A stretch of DNA of 40,706 nucleotides, taken from contig NZ_JAGGQQ010000022.1 in assembly GCF_018613195.1 (NCBI RefSeq), forward strand, positions 1 to 40,706, given 5' to 3'. This document shows positions 25,194-33,140 of the stretch, piece after piece; position 1 is the stretch's first letter; the number at the start of each line of letters is the position of its first letter. The position numbers were made by a program, and so were the translations under genes. Under the pieces are notes generated by a model. The model was given only the letters and a program-made list of their open reading frames with translations, searched no databases and was not told the DNA's origin. This DNA is from Bacillus sp. ISL-45. Lineage in GTDB: Bacteria > Bacillota > Bacilli > Bacillales > Cytobacillaceae.

Positions 25194-25379
25194 ATGCTGT
25201 GGTTAGCTTTGCTGTCCCCGTTAATTGTTTTGGTTCCCCTGGCTATTTATATGGATAAAAAGAAAGGAACCGGTGATCCGAAGCTCGATTCTGAAAATCA
25301 CCGAATTGAACAAGATCAAGCCTTGCATGACAAGTCTTTCATTTTCCCAGGCGGAAATGGACCCACTGACGGTCAGTAA
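25194..25379 (+). CDS. Small membrane protein, 61 aa
   Basis: Start ATG 25194 lies 7 nt after AGGAGG. The product has an N-terminal membrane helix (MLWLALLSPLIVLVPLAIY), a basic stop-transfer stretch (DKKKG) and a polar tail. The family is unknown to me. It is the second gene of a pair with 25020, followed by a terminator shared with the convergent gene. Confidence 0.72.
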   Translation: MLWLALLSPLIVLVPLAIYMDKKKGTGDPKLDSENHRIEQDQALHDKSFIFPGGNGPTDGQ

Positions 25380-25383
25380 TATA

Positions 25384-25412
25384 AAAAAGCATCGACTTTT
25401 TCGATGCTTTTT
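25384..25412. terminator. Bidirectional terminator
   Basis: AAAAAGCATCGA and TCGATGCTTTTT pair around a short loop between genes ending at 25379 and 25411. Confidence 0.92.
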
Positions 25413-25677
25413 AATCTATATATTCAGCCATTTTCTTAAGCAGTTCGTCCGAATCCTCTGCGGTTACAAAATCACCATTGACCATAGCATACGGAGACAC
25501 TCTGCATTCCTTGCACCTGCTCTGGCATTCAAATTCCTTATGCTCTACATTTTTGCGGCTCATGAATTCATTATAGTCGGCAAAGTTCTCTTCCGGTAAA
25601 AACTGCTCCAGATTACGCTGGCAGAATTCAACCTTCACCTTCTTTTTTTTTGAAAAAAACTTCTGGATTACATTCAT
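25411..25677 (-). CDS. DUF1450 (YuzB-like) protein
   Basis: This 88-aa protein has the DUF1450 pattern: VEFCQRN near the N-terminus, then CQSRCKECRVSPYAMVNGDFV with the conserved cysteines. Iron-sulfur or zinc binding is possible from the cysteine spacing, but the role is unknown. It starts at ATG 25677, directly abutting the stop codon of the DUF3817 gene (TAAATG), with AAAGGAAG inside that gene as ribosome site, so the two are translationally coupled. Confidence 0.85.
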   Translation of the reverse strand: MNVIQKFFSKKKKVKVEFCQRNLEQFLPEENFADYNEFMSRKNVEHKEFECQSRCKECRVSPYAMVNGDFVTAEDSDELLKKMAEYID

Positions 25678-25986
25678 TTATGAGGCTTCCTTTACTGAAA
25701 AAGTCCGCTGTAAAAAGCGATCCAAAACGATATTGCCAAAAGGAATGAACGCAACTGCAAACGCACTCACAACCCATAAAATGGACCATCTGACCTTGAA
25801 GGTCGTATAAGCAATTGTAAGCACATATAGAACAAACAAGAAACCGTGCAAAGAACCTGCGAACCGAACAGCCTCAGGAAAACCAGCCCAATACTTAAGC
25901 GGCATCGCAATGAACACAAGCAGCAGCAATGATCCACCCTCAAGCAAACCCATCATACGAAAACGACTAATAGCAGTATTTTGCAT
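25678..25986 (-). CDS. DUF3817 membrane protein (YdzA-like)
   Basis: This membrane protein of about 102 aa has three hydrophobic segments (about residues 15-33, 40-62 and 70-90) and the SLHGFLFVLYVL stretch typical of DUF3817. The function is unknown. The start at ATG 25986 is 6 nt from AGGTG; the in-frame GTG at 25995 overlaps the site. It is the first gene of a two-gene operon with the DUF1450 gene. Confidence 0.85.
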   Translation of the reverse strand: MQNTAISRFRMMGLLEGGSLLLLVFIAMPLKYWAGFPEAVRFAGSLHGFLFVLYVLTIAYTTFKVRWSILWVVSAFAVAFIPFGNIVLDRFLQRTFSVKEAS

Positions 25987-26036
25987 ACTCAACACCTACT
26001 TCCTAACCAAGAAATTATAACATTTTTTATCAATGA

Positions 26037-26084
26037 CTAGAAATACTAAATTCTAGCATATAACCACCTATTAAAATATGCTAG
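26037..26084. promoter_or_regulatory. Overlapping inverted repeats between divergent genes
   Basis: CTAGAA/TTCTAG (26037-26042, 26051-26056) overlaps CTAGCATAT/ATATGCTAG (26053-26061, 26076-26084). The second ends 20 nt before the DUF3891 start codon, just before its ribosome site. The arrangement suits an operator or leader hairpin. Confidence 0.5.
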
Positions 26085-26104
26085 GTATAAAGGGGTGATA
26101 TGAA

Positions 26105-26860
26105 ATGATAATCCATGAACGGGATCATGAATTCGTCATGGTGGCCCAGCATGACCATGCCCTTGTATCTCGCGATGCTGCACAATGGTGGAGAGATGAT
26201 TATTTTTTCGGAATAGACAAGAAAGACTCGGTAGTCCTCGCCGTGCGGGAACATGATCGCTGCTGGATCGAGCTCGATAAAGAACCATTATGGAACGAAC
26301 ATACCAAGCAGCCCTACTCCTTTATGAATTACCCGGGCAGTCCGAAGCTTGCCTTTTACAAAAAAGGAATCGATGAAGTTGTACAGATGGACCCATATGC
26401 CGGCCTTCTGTGCAGTCTCCATTACGCTTCATTTTTGAAGGAGGCAACAAGCACGATCGGGAAGGATTTTTGGGTCGCGGAAAAACAAAGACAGCAGAAG
26501 TTGCTGAAGGAATTAGGGATTTCTAATGACAAGATCCTCTCCTTCCATTTAAATCTGTTAAAATTCTGCGATAACCTGTCATTGTATATTTGCCTGAATG
26601 ACCCTGGAACGCCAAAAGAAAAAGAACACTATTTTTACCAAAATGGCTTTCCGCAGAAATTCACATTTGCTAATGACCAAATTATCCATGCAAAATGGTC
26701 AGACCAGAAAACCGTGTCCCTGTCGATTTCCCCCTTTAAAAAAGAGCTTCATGTCACTCTGCCTTATAAAACAGTGGAAAAGGAACAAATCAAAGAAAAA
26801 GGATTGGCACCAGCTTATCGAAACAGCCCGATTTTGTATAGAGATGTAACATTCCTTTAA
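26105..26860 (+). CDS. DUF3891 family protein
   Basis: This 251-aa soluble protein has the DUF3891 features: MVAQHDHALVSRDAAQWW at the N-terminus, VREHDRCW, and LCSLHYASFL near residue 103. The many conserved His and Asp residues suggest a metal site, but the activity is not established. The ATG at 26105 follows AGGGGTGAT. It is a single gene divergent from the DUF3817/DUF1450 operon. Confidence 0.88.
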   Translation: MIIHERDHEFVMVAQHDHALVSRDAAQWWRDDYFFGIDKKDSVVLAVREHDRCWIELDKEPLWNEHTKQPYSFMNYPGSPKLAFYKKGIDEVVQMDPYAGLLCSLHYASFLKEATSTIGKDFWVAEKQRQQKLLKELGISNDKILSFHLNLLKFCDNLSLYICLNDPGTPKEKEHYFYQNGFPQKFTFANDQIIHAKWSDQKTVSLSISPFKKELHVTLPYKTVEKEQIKEKGLAPAYRNSPILYRDVTFL

Positions 26861-26890
26861 CCGTACAGAATAACTCGCTGTGCGGTTTTT
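26859..26890 (+). terminator. Terminator of the DUF3891 gene
   Basis: AACCGTACAG and CTGTGCGGTT pair (one G-T) around a 9-nt loop, followed by TTTTCT. Confidence 0.85.
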
Positions 26891-27020
26891 CTATACTATT
26901 TTTTAGCATTGTAAAGAGAATTTCAAACAACTGTAACCTCATCTACAAAAACCTGAAATGAAGTTATGGGATAATGACCACTTCTGGTAAAAAGGAAAGT
27001 TCAGCCCGGGTGGTGTAAAA

Positions 27021-27944
27021 ATGAAAAAAAAGAGAGACAAAAGAGTAAGATGGGGAAGAGTTTTCAGCGCCCTGCTGCTCCTAGGAATTTTCATGGTTGG
27101 TCTTTTTACCGTATTTCAGTACATAGAAGGAACGTTTAAAGCAATCAATCAACCATTTCAAAAGGCAGAAGCAGATTCCTTTCAAGGAGAGGAAAACACG
27201 ACAGAGGAAGTGAATGTTCTGTTATTGGGCAGCGACTCACGCGGAGAAGAAGGTGCGCGAACCGATTCAATCATGGTCGCCCATTACAACCCACAAACGC
27301 ATAAGGTAAAACTGATCTCCCTTATGCGCGATATGTATGTGAATATCCCAGAACACGGACAGCAAAAATTGAATGCTGCCTATTCCTTTGGAGGTCCCGA
27401 ATTACTCAGGGAAACGATCAAAATGAATTTAGGCCTGGACATCCACCATTATGCGATAGTCGACTTTAAGGGCTTTGTTAAAGCAGTCGACCTCCTCGTT
27501 CCCAATGGAATTGAAGTAGAAATCCCATACGAAATGTCCGAAGGAATCGGAATGACATTGGAGGAAGGAACCCAACAACTGAATGGCGAAGAACTGCTGG
27601 GCTACGTCCGCTTCCGCCAGGACCGACTTAGTGACTTCGGACGAGTCCAAAGACAGCAGGAAGTCGTATCCAAATTAAAAGAAGAAGCCGTATCCCTAAA
27701 CAGTGTAGCCAAGCTCCCCGAACTGTTAGACCTGTTAAGTACATACGTCGATACCAATATCGAAACACCCACAATCCTGACCATCGGAAAAGACATACTC
27801 ACCAATGAAACCGGGGACATACAAACCCTTCGCCTTCCTGCAGATGGCAGCTTTGAGAATGAAAGTTATGAAGGGATTGGTGAGGTTTTAGAGGTGGATT
27901 TAGATTCTAATAGAGAAGCATTGAAGAAGTTTTTAGAGGAATAA
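27021..27944 (+). CDS. LytR-CpsA-Psr (LCP) family cell-wall polymer ligase
   Basis: This 307-aa protein has a cytoplasmic basic N-terminus (KKKRDKRVRW), one membrane helix (about residues 14-34) and an extracellular LCP domain (about 65-215). Conserved arginines and aspartates are visible in LLLGSDSRGEEG, GARTDSIM, LISLMRDMYV and FRQDRLSDFGRVQRQQE. LCP proteins transfer wall teichoic acid or other anionic polymers from lipid carriers to peptidoglycan (TagTUV in B. subtilis). The ribosome site GGTGGTG is modest. It is monocistronic with a terminator. Confidence 0.93.
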   Translation: MKKKRDKRVRWGRVFSALLLLGIFMVGLFTVFQYIEGTFKAINQPFQKAEADSFQGEENTTEEVNVLLLGSDSRGEEGARTDSIMVAHYNPQTHKVKLISLMRDMYVNIPEHGQQKLNAAYSFGGPELLRETIKMNLGLDIHHYAIVDFKGFVKAVDLLVPNGIEVEIPYEMSEGIGMTLEEGTQQLNGEELLGYVRFRQDRLSDFGRVQRQQEVVSKLKEEAVSLNSVAKLPELLDLLSTYVDTNIETPTILTIGKDILTNETGDIQTLRLPADGSFENESYEGIGEVLEVDLDSNREALKKFLEE

Positions 27945-27959
27945 CGTAGCCTGACAAGC

Positions 27960-27988
27960 AAAAAACCGCACCAAGTGTGCGGTTTTAC
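27960..27988 (+). terminator. Terminator of the LCP gene
   Basis: AACCGCAC and GTGCGGTT pair around CAAGT, with an A-run before and TTTTACT after. Confidence 0.88.
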
Positions 27989-27999
27989 TATTTATGAAT

Positions 28000-28067
28000 G
28001 GCGGGAATGCGTGGGAATCAAACCCACCTGATCTGGCACGCATGTCACAAGGTGGTTTGAAGTTTGG
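28000..28067 (-). pseudogene. 3'-half of a selenocysteine tRNA gene (selC-like fragment A)
   Basis: On the minus strand: anticodon loop CTTCAAA (UCA anticodon), a long variable region, T arm GTGGG-TTTGATT-CCCAC, an 8-nt acceptor strand GCATTCCC, then G and CCA. The 12 nt after the T arm (rather than 11) fit the 8-bp acceptor of tRNA-Sec. No matching 5' half (GGGAATGC) is found upstream, where the M3 peptidase gene begins within 15 bp, so this is a remnant or an attachment site, not a working tRNA. Confidence 0.72.
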
Positions 28068-28079
28068 CTGGCTTCAGCA

Positions 28080-29774
28080 TTAAAGAGCCTTATCATCAAC
28101 TGTATTCAAATAAGCATCAATCTCATCAATAACAGATTTCACACAACCATCTTCGAATGGAGAAATTAAGTTCGCTTCTTTGACTAGCTCTGTGAATGAC
28201 TGGCTTCCACCTTGCTTACAAAGGTGCAGATAATCTGTCCAAGCATCCTCTGTATTTTCTTGCGTACGTTTCCAAAATTGCAGCGCACAAATTTGAGCTA
28301 GTGTGTAATCAATGTAGTAGAAAGGAACCTTGTAAATATGTCCCTGCTGCTGCCAGAAACCACCGTTTTCCAAGAAGTCATTTCCTTCATAATCGCGATG
28401 TGGCAGGTACTTCTTCTCGACTTCTCTCCATGCTTGCTTGCGCTCAGCTGGGGTTGCCTCGGGGTTGGCATACACAAAATGCTGGAATTCATCGACTGCT
28501 ACACCATAAGGAATAAATAGAACCGCTTCACTTAAATGAGAGAACTTGTACTTATCCGTATCTTCCTCGAAGAAAAGATCCATCCATGGCCATGCAAAGA
28601 ATTCCATACTCATCGAGTGGATTTCACACGCCTCCAGTGTAGGGAACCCGTACTCAGGCACTTCAAAAACACGACTTTCAAATACTTGGAACGCATGTCC
28701 TACTTCATGCTTTAATACACGAACATCGCCTTTTGTTCCATTAAAGTTTGCGAAAATGTATGGTGACTTATGTTTGCTAATATAGGTGCAGTATCCACCG
28801 CCAGCCTTACCTGCTTTACTTAATAGGTCCATAAGATTGTTTTCTACCATATAAGTGTAAAACTCATTCGTTTCAGGAGACATTTCCTCGTACATTTTCT
28901 TCGCCTGATGGACAATCCACTCCGCATCTCCTTTTGGATCAGGATTTCCTGTCTTAAAGCTGAAGCTGTCATCGTAGTATTTAAATGTATCGACACCAAT
29001 TCGTTCCTGCTGTCTTTGTTTCAGTTTCGTAGCTAAAGGGACGATGTACTCTTTCACCTGGTCACGAAACTTTGCTACCATTTCAGCATCATAATCAGTA
29101 CGAGAAAGTCGAGCATAGGCTAACTCTGTAAAAGAAGAGAATCCTAGCTTCTTAGCAATACGAGTACGTACTTTTACAAGCTTGTCGTATAAATCATCTA
29201 ATTGATCGGCATGCTCAACGAAAAAGTTGTACTTCGCTTCATTTGATTCCTTCCTAATGGTACGATCAGGTGATTGGTGATAAGGAACTAACTGAGCAAG
29301 ATTTTTTACTTCCCCATCAAACGGGATTTTAGCTGAAGCAAGTAAATCAACATACTCACTAACGAGCTTGTTTTCTTCCTGCATGTCTTTCAACACATCA
29401 GGAGAGAACGTCTTTAATTGACTGTCAGCTAATAAGAATAATTGTTTACCCCACTTTTCTTCTAACTGAGAGCGGAATTTAGAACCTGTAAGTGCCTCGT
29501 AATATTTTGTGATCAGACCCTTGTATGCCGGTCCTACTTCATTGAAAAAATCCTTTTCTTTCTTATAAAACTCATCCGTTGTATCAATCGTCTGACGGAT
29601 TTGAACAATCTGCCTCATGCTTTCAAACTCTGAGCGTAACTCATTGATTTCTTTCATTACTCCGTCCTGAACCTCAAAGGACTCAGCAGATTGGAACCTC
29701 TCGAGTAATTGGTTAAAGTTCCCCTCCACCTCTTCAATATTTGGTCTTGCATATGGATAATCGTTAAACTGCAT
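28080..29774 (-). CDS. M3-family oligoendopeptidase
   Basis: This 564-aa cytoplasmic zinc peptidase (thimet oligopeptidase/PepF clan) has the zinc motif HEVGHAF near residue 358 with a downstream Glu in TLEACEIHSMSMEFF. The long helical N-terminal lid matches the family. It would cut short peptides. The ATG at 29774 follows AAGGGGGA. It lies between the two selC-like fragments, its end only 12 bp from fragment A. Confidence 0.93.
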   Translation of the reverse strand: MQFNDYPYARPNIEEVEGNFNQLLERFQSAESFEVQDGVMKEINELRSEFESMRQIVQIRQTIDTTDEFYKKEKDFFNEVGPAYKGLITKYYEALTGSKFRSQLEEKWGKQLFLLADSQLKTFSPDVLKDMQEENKLVSEYVDLLASAKIPFDGEVKNLAQLVPYHQSPDRTIRKESNEAKYNFFVEHADQLDDLYDKLVKVRTRIAKKLGFSSFTELAYARLSRTDYDAEMVAKFRDQVKEYIVPLATKLKQRQQERIGVDTFKYYDDSFSFKTGNPDPKGDAEWIVHQAKKMYEEMSPETNEFYTYMVENNLMDLLSKAGKAGGGYCTYISKHKSPYIFANFNGTKGDVRVLKHEVGHAFQVFESRVFEVPEYGFPTLEACEIHSMSMEFFAWPWMDLFFEEDTDKYKFSHLSEAVLFIPYGVAVDEFQHFVYANPEATPAERKQAWREVEKKYLPHRDYEGNDFLENGGFWQQQGHIYKVPFYYIDYTLAQICALQFWKRTQENTEDAWTDYLHLCKQGGSQSFTELVKEANLISPFEDGCVKSVIDEIDAYLNTVDDKAL

Positions 29775-29945
29775 GGAAGAATCCCCCTTATGTAGTAAAA
29801 ATATCGTATAAAGTACCTATTTCGACAAAATGAGATAATCTCCTTTTAATTTCAGAAAAAAATTTCGTTATTCGAAATATAATTTCTGCCGTTATTCTTA
29901 AGAGAAGCACAGGCACGTTAAAATATATCCTAAAATTCCCACCTT

Positions 29946-29954
29946 TGTTATAAT
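29946..29954 (+). promoter_or_regulatory. Probable extended -10 promoter of the oxoamine synthase gene
   Basis: TGTTATAAT (perfect TATAAT at 29949-29954 with TG one base upstream) lies about 45 nt before the start codon. No good -35 box is seen. Confidence 0.5.
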
Positions 29955-29999
29955 AATCAAATAAGATCGGCTACATACTTTTAAGGGGGAAACTTTATC

Positions 30000-31274
30000 A
30001 TGAATAGCACTGCATACAGAGATATCTTTGATAAATGCAAAACCAATCAAGGATATTTCGGTGATTTTAGGACTTCTGGAGATGATTATTTTATTTCTCC
30101 AGTAATCGATTCAATACCAGGTCCGACAATTCAATATGATGGGAAAGAAAAAGTGATGTGGGCAACCAATGACTATTTAGGTCTTGCCAATCATCCAGAT
30201 ATCCGAAATGTTTCCATTGAAACAGCTGCCGAATGGGGAGTTAGCGGTCCAATGGGTTGCCGAATGGTTAGTGGCAATACGCGAGAGCATGAAGCGTTAG
30301 AAAAAGAACTTGCTGCTTTTGCGGATAAAGAAGCATCTATTCTCTTTAATTTCGGCTATTTAGGTATTATTGGCACTATTAGTTCCCTTGTTGGAAAAGA
30401 TGATGTAATCATCATGGACAAATTATGTCATGCTTCTATTGTTGATGCGGCAAAACTTGCAGTATCGAATCCTAGAAACATCCGAGTATTTCGACATAAT
30501 GACATGAATAGTTTGGAAAAACTAATAAAAACAGTCAATAAAACACGCAAAGGCGGTATTTTGATCTTAACAGAAGGTGTATTCAGTATGACTGGGGATC
30601 TTGCGAAACTCGATCAAATTTGCAAACTCAAAGAACAATACGGGGCAAGATTGTTCGTTGATGATGCACACGGCTTTGGTGTTATAGGAAAAACGGGAAA
30701 AGGGGCTGCTGAACATTTTGGTGTTCAGGATAAAGTCGATATTTATTTAGCCACTTTTGCGAAGGCTTTTACAGCAATAGGCGGGTTTGCAGCAGCTAGT
30801 CAAGAAGTTATCGACTGGATTCGTTACAATGCGAGAACGCAAATTTTCGCCAAAAGTCTTCCGATGATTTATGTAAAAAGTCTTCGAAAAACATTAGAAA
30901 TCGTCAAAGCAGGAGACGAGAACCGTAATAGATTGTTTGAAGTATCGATGAAACTGACAGAAGGACTTAAAAATCTTGGATATTTTGTGGCGGATACGGA
31001 ATCACCGATTCTCTCAGTTTATGTTCCTGGAGGCGATCTTTCTATCGGTCTTCCTTGGATAAAATTTTTAAGAGAAAACGGAGTGTTTTTGCAGGCTGTC
31101 ATGTACCCTGTGATTCCAAAAGGAATGTTGATGTTCCGAATCATCCCAACCGCTGCTCATAGTGATGAACAAATTAACTTTACGGTAGATGTATTCCGTA
31201 AACTCCGCGATCACCAAAAGATGCAACTAGATATCAATTTAAAAGATGTGGATCGTATTTATTCTAATTCGTAA
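30000..31274 (+). CDS. Alpha-oxoamine synthase family acyltransferase (Kbl/BioF/CqsA-like)
   Basis: This 424-aa PLP enzyme has alpha-oxoamine synthase motifs: ATNDYLGLANHP, GPMGCRMVSGN, FNFGYLG, the Asp of LFVDDAHGFGVIG, and the PLP lysine in LATFAKAFTAIGG near residue 253. The family condenses an amino acid with an acyl-CoA and releases CO2. Candidate roles are Kbl-type, lipid (SPT-like) or CqsA/LqsA-like signal synthesis; sequence alone does not decide. The ATG at 30000 follows AAGGGGG. It stands alone between the selC fragments. Confidence 0.88.
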   Translation: MNSTAYRDIFDKCKTNQGYFGDFRTSGDDYFISPVIDSIPGPTIQYDGKEKVMWATNDYLGLANHPDIRNVSIETAAEWGVSGPMGCRMVSGNTREHEALEKELAAFADKEASILFNFGYLGIIGTISSLVGKDDVIIMDKLCHASIVDAAKLAVSNPRNIRVFRHNDMNSLEKLIKTVNKTRKGGILILTEGVFSMTGDLAKLDQICKLKEQYGARLFVDDAHGFGVIGKTGKGAAEHFGVQDKVDIYLATFAKAFTAIGGFAAASQEVIDWIRYNARTQIFAKSLPMIYVKSLRKTLEIVKAGDENRNRLFEVSMKLTEGLKNLGYFVADTESPILSVYVPGGDLSIGLPWIKFLRENGVFLQAVMYPVIPKGMLMFRIIPTAAHSDEQINFTVDVFRKLRDHQKMQLDINLKDVDRIYSNS

Positions 31275-31288
31275 CAATAAAAGAAACT

Positions 31289-31320
31289 AAAAAATGCTTC
31301 TCTTTTATGAGAAGCATTCA
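31289..31320. terminator. Hairpin after the oxoamine synthase gene
   Basis: AATGCTTCTC and GAGAAGCATT form a perfect 10-bp stem. The T-run is on the minus strand only, so it would act best on transcripts coming from the right; on the plus strand it is a weak terminator. Confidence 0.65.
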
Positions 31321-31468
31321 GACTGTATACAACTGCCATAAAAATCCGTTATAGCTTTGAGAATTATAAATGGCCCCTAGAGGGCACCCGGTAACAAAAA
31401 TTCACTATATACAAATTAATCTTTACGAACTGAACTTAATGTCCATAAAAACTTTGATTTAATTGAAT

Positions 31469-31536
31469 TGGCGGGACCGCCTGGGAATCGAACCCAGCTA
31501 ACCTGGCACGCAGGTCACAAGCGGTTTTGAAGTTTG
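31469..31536 (-). pseudogene. 3'-half of a selenocysteine tRNA gene (selC-like fragment B)
   Basis: This has the same organisation as fragment A: loop CTTCAAA, variable arm with TGACCTG/CAGGTTA pairing, T arm CTGGG-TTCGATT-CCCAG, acceptor strand GCGGTCCC, G, CCA. 57 of 68 bases match fragment A, and the T-stem differences are compensatory (G-C against C-G), so each came from a working tRNA-Sec. No 5' half lies upstream, so it is a remnant or attachment site. Confidence 0.74.
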
Positions 31537-31843
31537 CTAGCATCTGTCTTTCTAGTACCTTCATGTACCCAGAGGTACTTTTAAATCAAGGTTTCTTACT
31601 CTCCGATATTCCCTTGTGATTTCTTATTTTAAAAATTCGGGCACCAAGCATGGCACCAATTAGCACCTATATAATGTTTGAGTTGGAACTTCTGAATTTG
31701 TAGGTTGGAACTCCAACCTGTCCGAGCTTTAGTATTCTTGTGAGAGATAGATGTTCCCACAGACTTAGTGTGGGACTGCTGATTGTAGGTAAACTTAATG
31801 GATTTCGAGTGCCTTAGTTGCTAGGTAAGCGGCTCTGTCCTAA
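31537..31843. other. Gene-free island margin next to selC fragment B
   Basis: This stretch holds a perfect short palindrome (AGGTTGGA-AC-TCCAACCT, 31702-31719) and a second copy of GTTGGAACT close by. On the minus strand, about 31576-31659, a 27-codon frame reads VLIGAMLGARIFKIRNHK then more, a text that could be the last residues of an integrase beside its attachment site; this is tentative. Nothing else is recognisable. Confidence 0.4.
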
Positions 31844-32080
31844 ATTGCATATTCGTCTCAGACATCTAAATCAAGATATGCTGAGAAAGTTTCAATACAA
31901 AAGGAATTGAAGGTCGGAGAAAAAGCGTATGTAGTTGATAAAGGCAATAATTTCGAGGACTACAAAATTACACGAAGACAAGATGGGGAAATATTTTGGT
32001 CAAGCTTTGGAATGGGCACAACACCGCTTAATCCTAACAGCGACTCTGAAAAAGATTTAAATTTTAAAATTCTTTTTTAA
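31844..32080 (+). pseudogene. C-terminal remnant of an unknown gene
   Basis: An open frame of 78 codons without a start codon or ribosome site ends at TAA 32080 and is followed by a strong terminator. The translation contains KELKVGEKAYVVDKGN and ends near NSDSEKDLNFKILF, looking like the end of a real protein, perhaps beta-rich. It is probably a gene truncated when the island formed. Confidence 0.5.
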
Positions 32081-32087
32081 ATAATAG

Positions 32088-32118
32088 CACGGGCAAGCAT
32101 TAAGCAAGCCCGTTTTTT
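32088..32118 (+). terminator. Intrinsic terminator
   Basis: ACGGGC and GCCCGT (32089-32094, 32107-32112) pair, followed by seven T. On the other strand it lies just beyond the stop codon of the HNH gene. Confidence 0.8.
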
Positions 32119-32125
32119 TGTACCT

Positions 32126-32848
32126 TTATTCGTAACCATGTTTAAGCCTATGTTCCTGTAAATATACGCTTTCAGGATAATCCTCTGTCGGCATTGAAAA
32201 AGAAAGGTTTGTAGATATCCTTTGCCCTTCAAAATCATAATCGAGAGAGTACAGAACGTTATAGTCATCAGAAAGGCTAATATTGCCGTTTTCAAAAAGA
32301 CCATCATGTAACTTACAAAGCAATATTGCGTTTGTTGTATCTATTCTTTCTTCAGCAGAAGCTGTAGACCACGTTTTAATATGGCTTGTAACCAACAATT
32401 TAGGATCGTTAATACTGCACAAGGCACACTTTGAACGGTAATATTGTAGTAATGCCTTACGCAGCTTGTATTGTCCTTGCCGTGCTTTTATTGTACGAAA
32501 TACGTCTTTGCCGTCATTTTCAGAAAAGGTAATTTTACGGGCAACTTCATTGCCGTCATAATTAGCTAAATGGAACTCTTCCAAATCTTCAACGTTAACA
32601 TTTAATATGTTTTCCTCTATCTTTTTTAACGTTAACCTCGGGTATTTAGCTTTGCTATTGCTGTCAAATCCGTAAAAATGAATTACAGACCAGGCCTGCC
32701 AACCGTCCTCTTCTGCAAGCGCATCTATTAGCCCCTCTATTTTACGGTTACTTATACCTTCCTTTAAAAAAAGATATAATACTTGCGCTCTTACTTTAAT
32801 GGTTAAACTTTTAACAAAATTAATTCGTCTTTGGTCTAATTTTGCCAT
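32126..32848 (-). CDS. HNH endonuclease (HNH_2 type)
   Basis: This 240-aa protein has a helical, basic N-terminal half of about 125 residues and a C-terminal HNH nuclease (about 139-190) with CALCSINDPKLL, the SHIKTWS histidine, DTTNAILLCKLHDGLFENG and the final strand region. The arrangement (LLVTSHI ... LLCKLHDGLFDNG-like) is that of HNH_2 restriction-type nucleases. The ATG at 32848 lies 21 bp after the stop of the 88-aa gene. It is the third gene of an operon with an EVE-like HNH nuclease, so a role in restriction or defence is likely. Confidence 0.85.
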   Translation of the reverse strand: MAKLDQRRINFVKSLTIKVRAQVLYLFLKEGISNRKIEGLIDALAEEDGWQAWSVIHFYGFDSNSKAKYPRLTLKKIEENILNVNVEDLEEFHLANYDGNEVARKITFSENDGKDVFRTIKARQGQYKLRKALLQYYRSKCALCSINDPKLLVTSHIKTWSTASAEERIDTTNAILLCKLHDGLFENGNISLSDDYNVLYSLDYDFEGQRISTNLSFSMPTEDYPESVYLQEHRLKHGYE

Positions 32849-32869
32849 TAAAAAACCTACTCCTAATTC

Positions 32870-33136
32870 TTAATTAAAACAAGCGGTACATTTCCTCCAA
32901 CCGTTCGGTTTACTAATTTCATCTACTTCTGCTAATAAATCGTTAAGATTTATGGAACAGTATTTAGGGTAATTAGTGTACGTCCCTTTGCGAGAGGGTA
33001 CGTTTAAATGGCGACAGCCAACCGTGTGCAGTACGTTACCAGTTGGACCTCCCGCCCTATTAAATACATAACCTTTTTTATTGTTATTGCACCACTCTTC
33101 GTATTCACGTTCTTTATGTTTAAACTCATCAATCAT
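32870..33136 (-). CDS. 88-aa Cys/His protein in the HNH operon
   Basis: This small protein has a charged helical head (residues 1-20), then GYVFNRAGGPTGNVLHT, VGCRHL, NYPKYCS and a closing GWRKCTACF. The Cys and His residues (H37, C41, H43, C60, C82, C85) could bind zinc. I do not recognise a named family. It starts 4 bp after the stop of the EVE-like/HNH gene and ends 21 bp before the second HNH gene, so all three are one transcript. Being sandwiched between two nucleases, it may be a DNA-binding, specificity or control subunit (inference). Confidence 0.75.
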   Translation of the reverse strand: MIDEFKHKEREYEEWCNNNKKGYVFNRAGGPTGNVLHTVGCRHLNVPSRKGTYTNYPKYCSINLNDLLAEVDEISKPNGWRKCTACFN

Positions 33137-33140
33137 ACGC

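Noticed and set aside
28000-28067. Intact tRNA-Sec gene
   Set aside because: The 3' half is well formed, but the bases before the anticodon loop do not pair and no 5' acceptor strand is present.
31469-31536. Intact tRNA-Sec gene
   Set aside because: Same reason as fragment A: no complementary 5' half upstream within several hundred bases.
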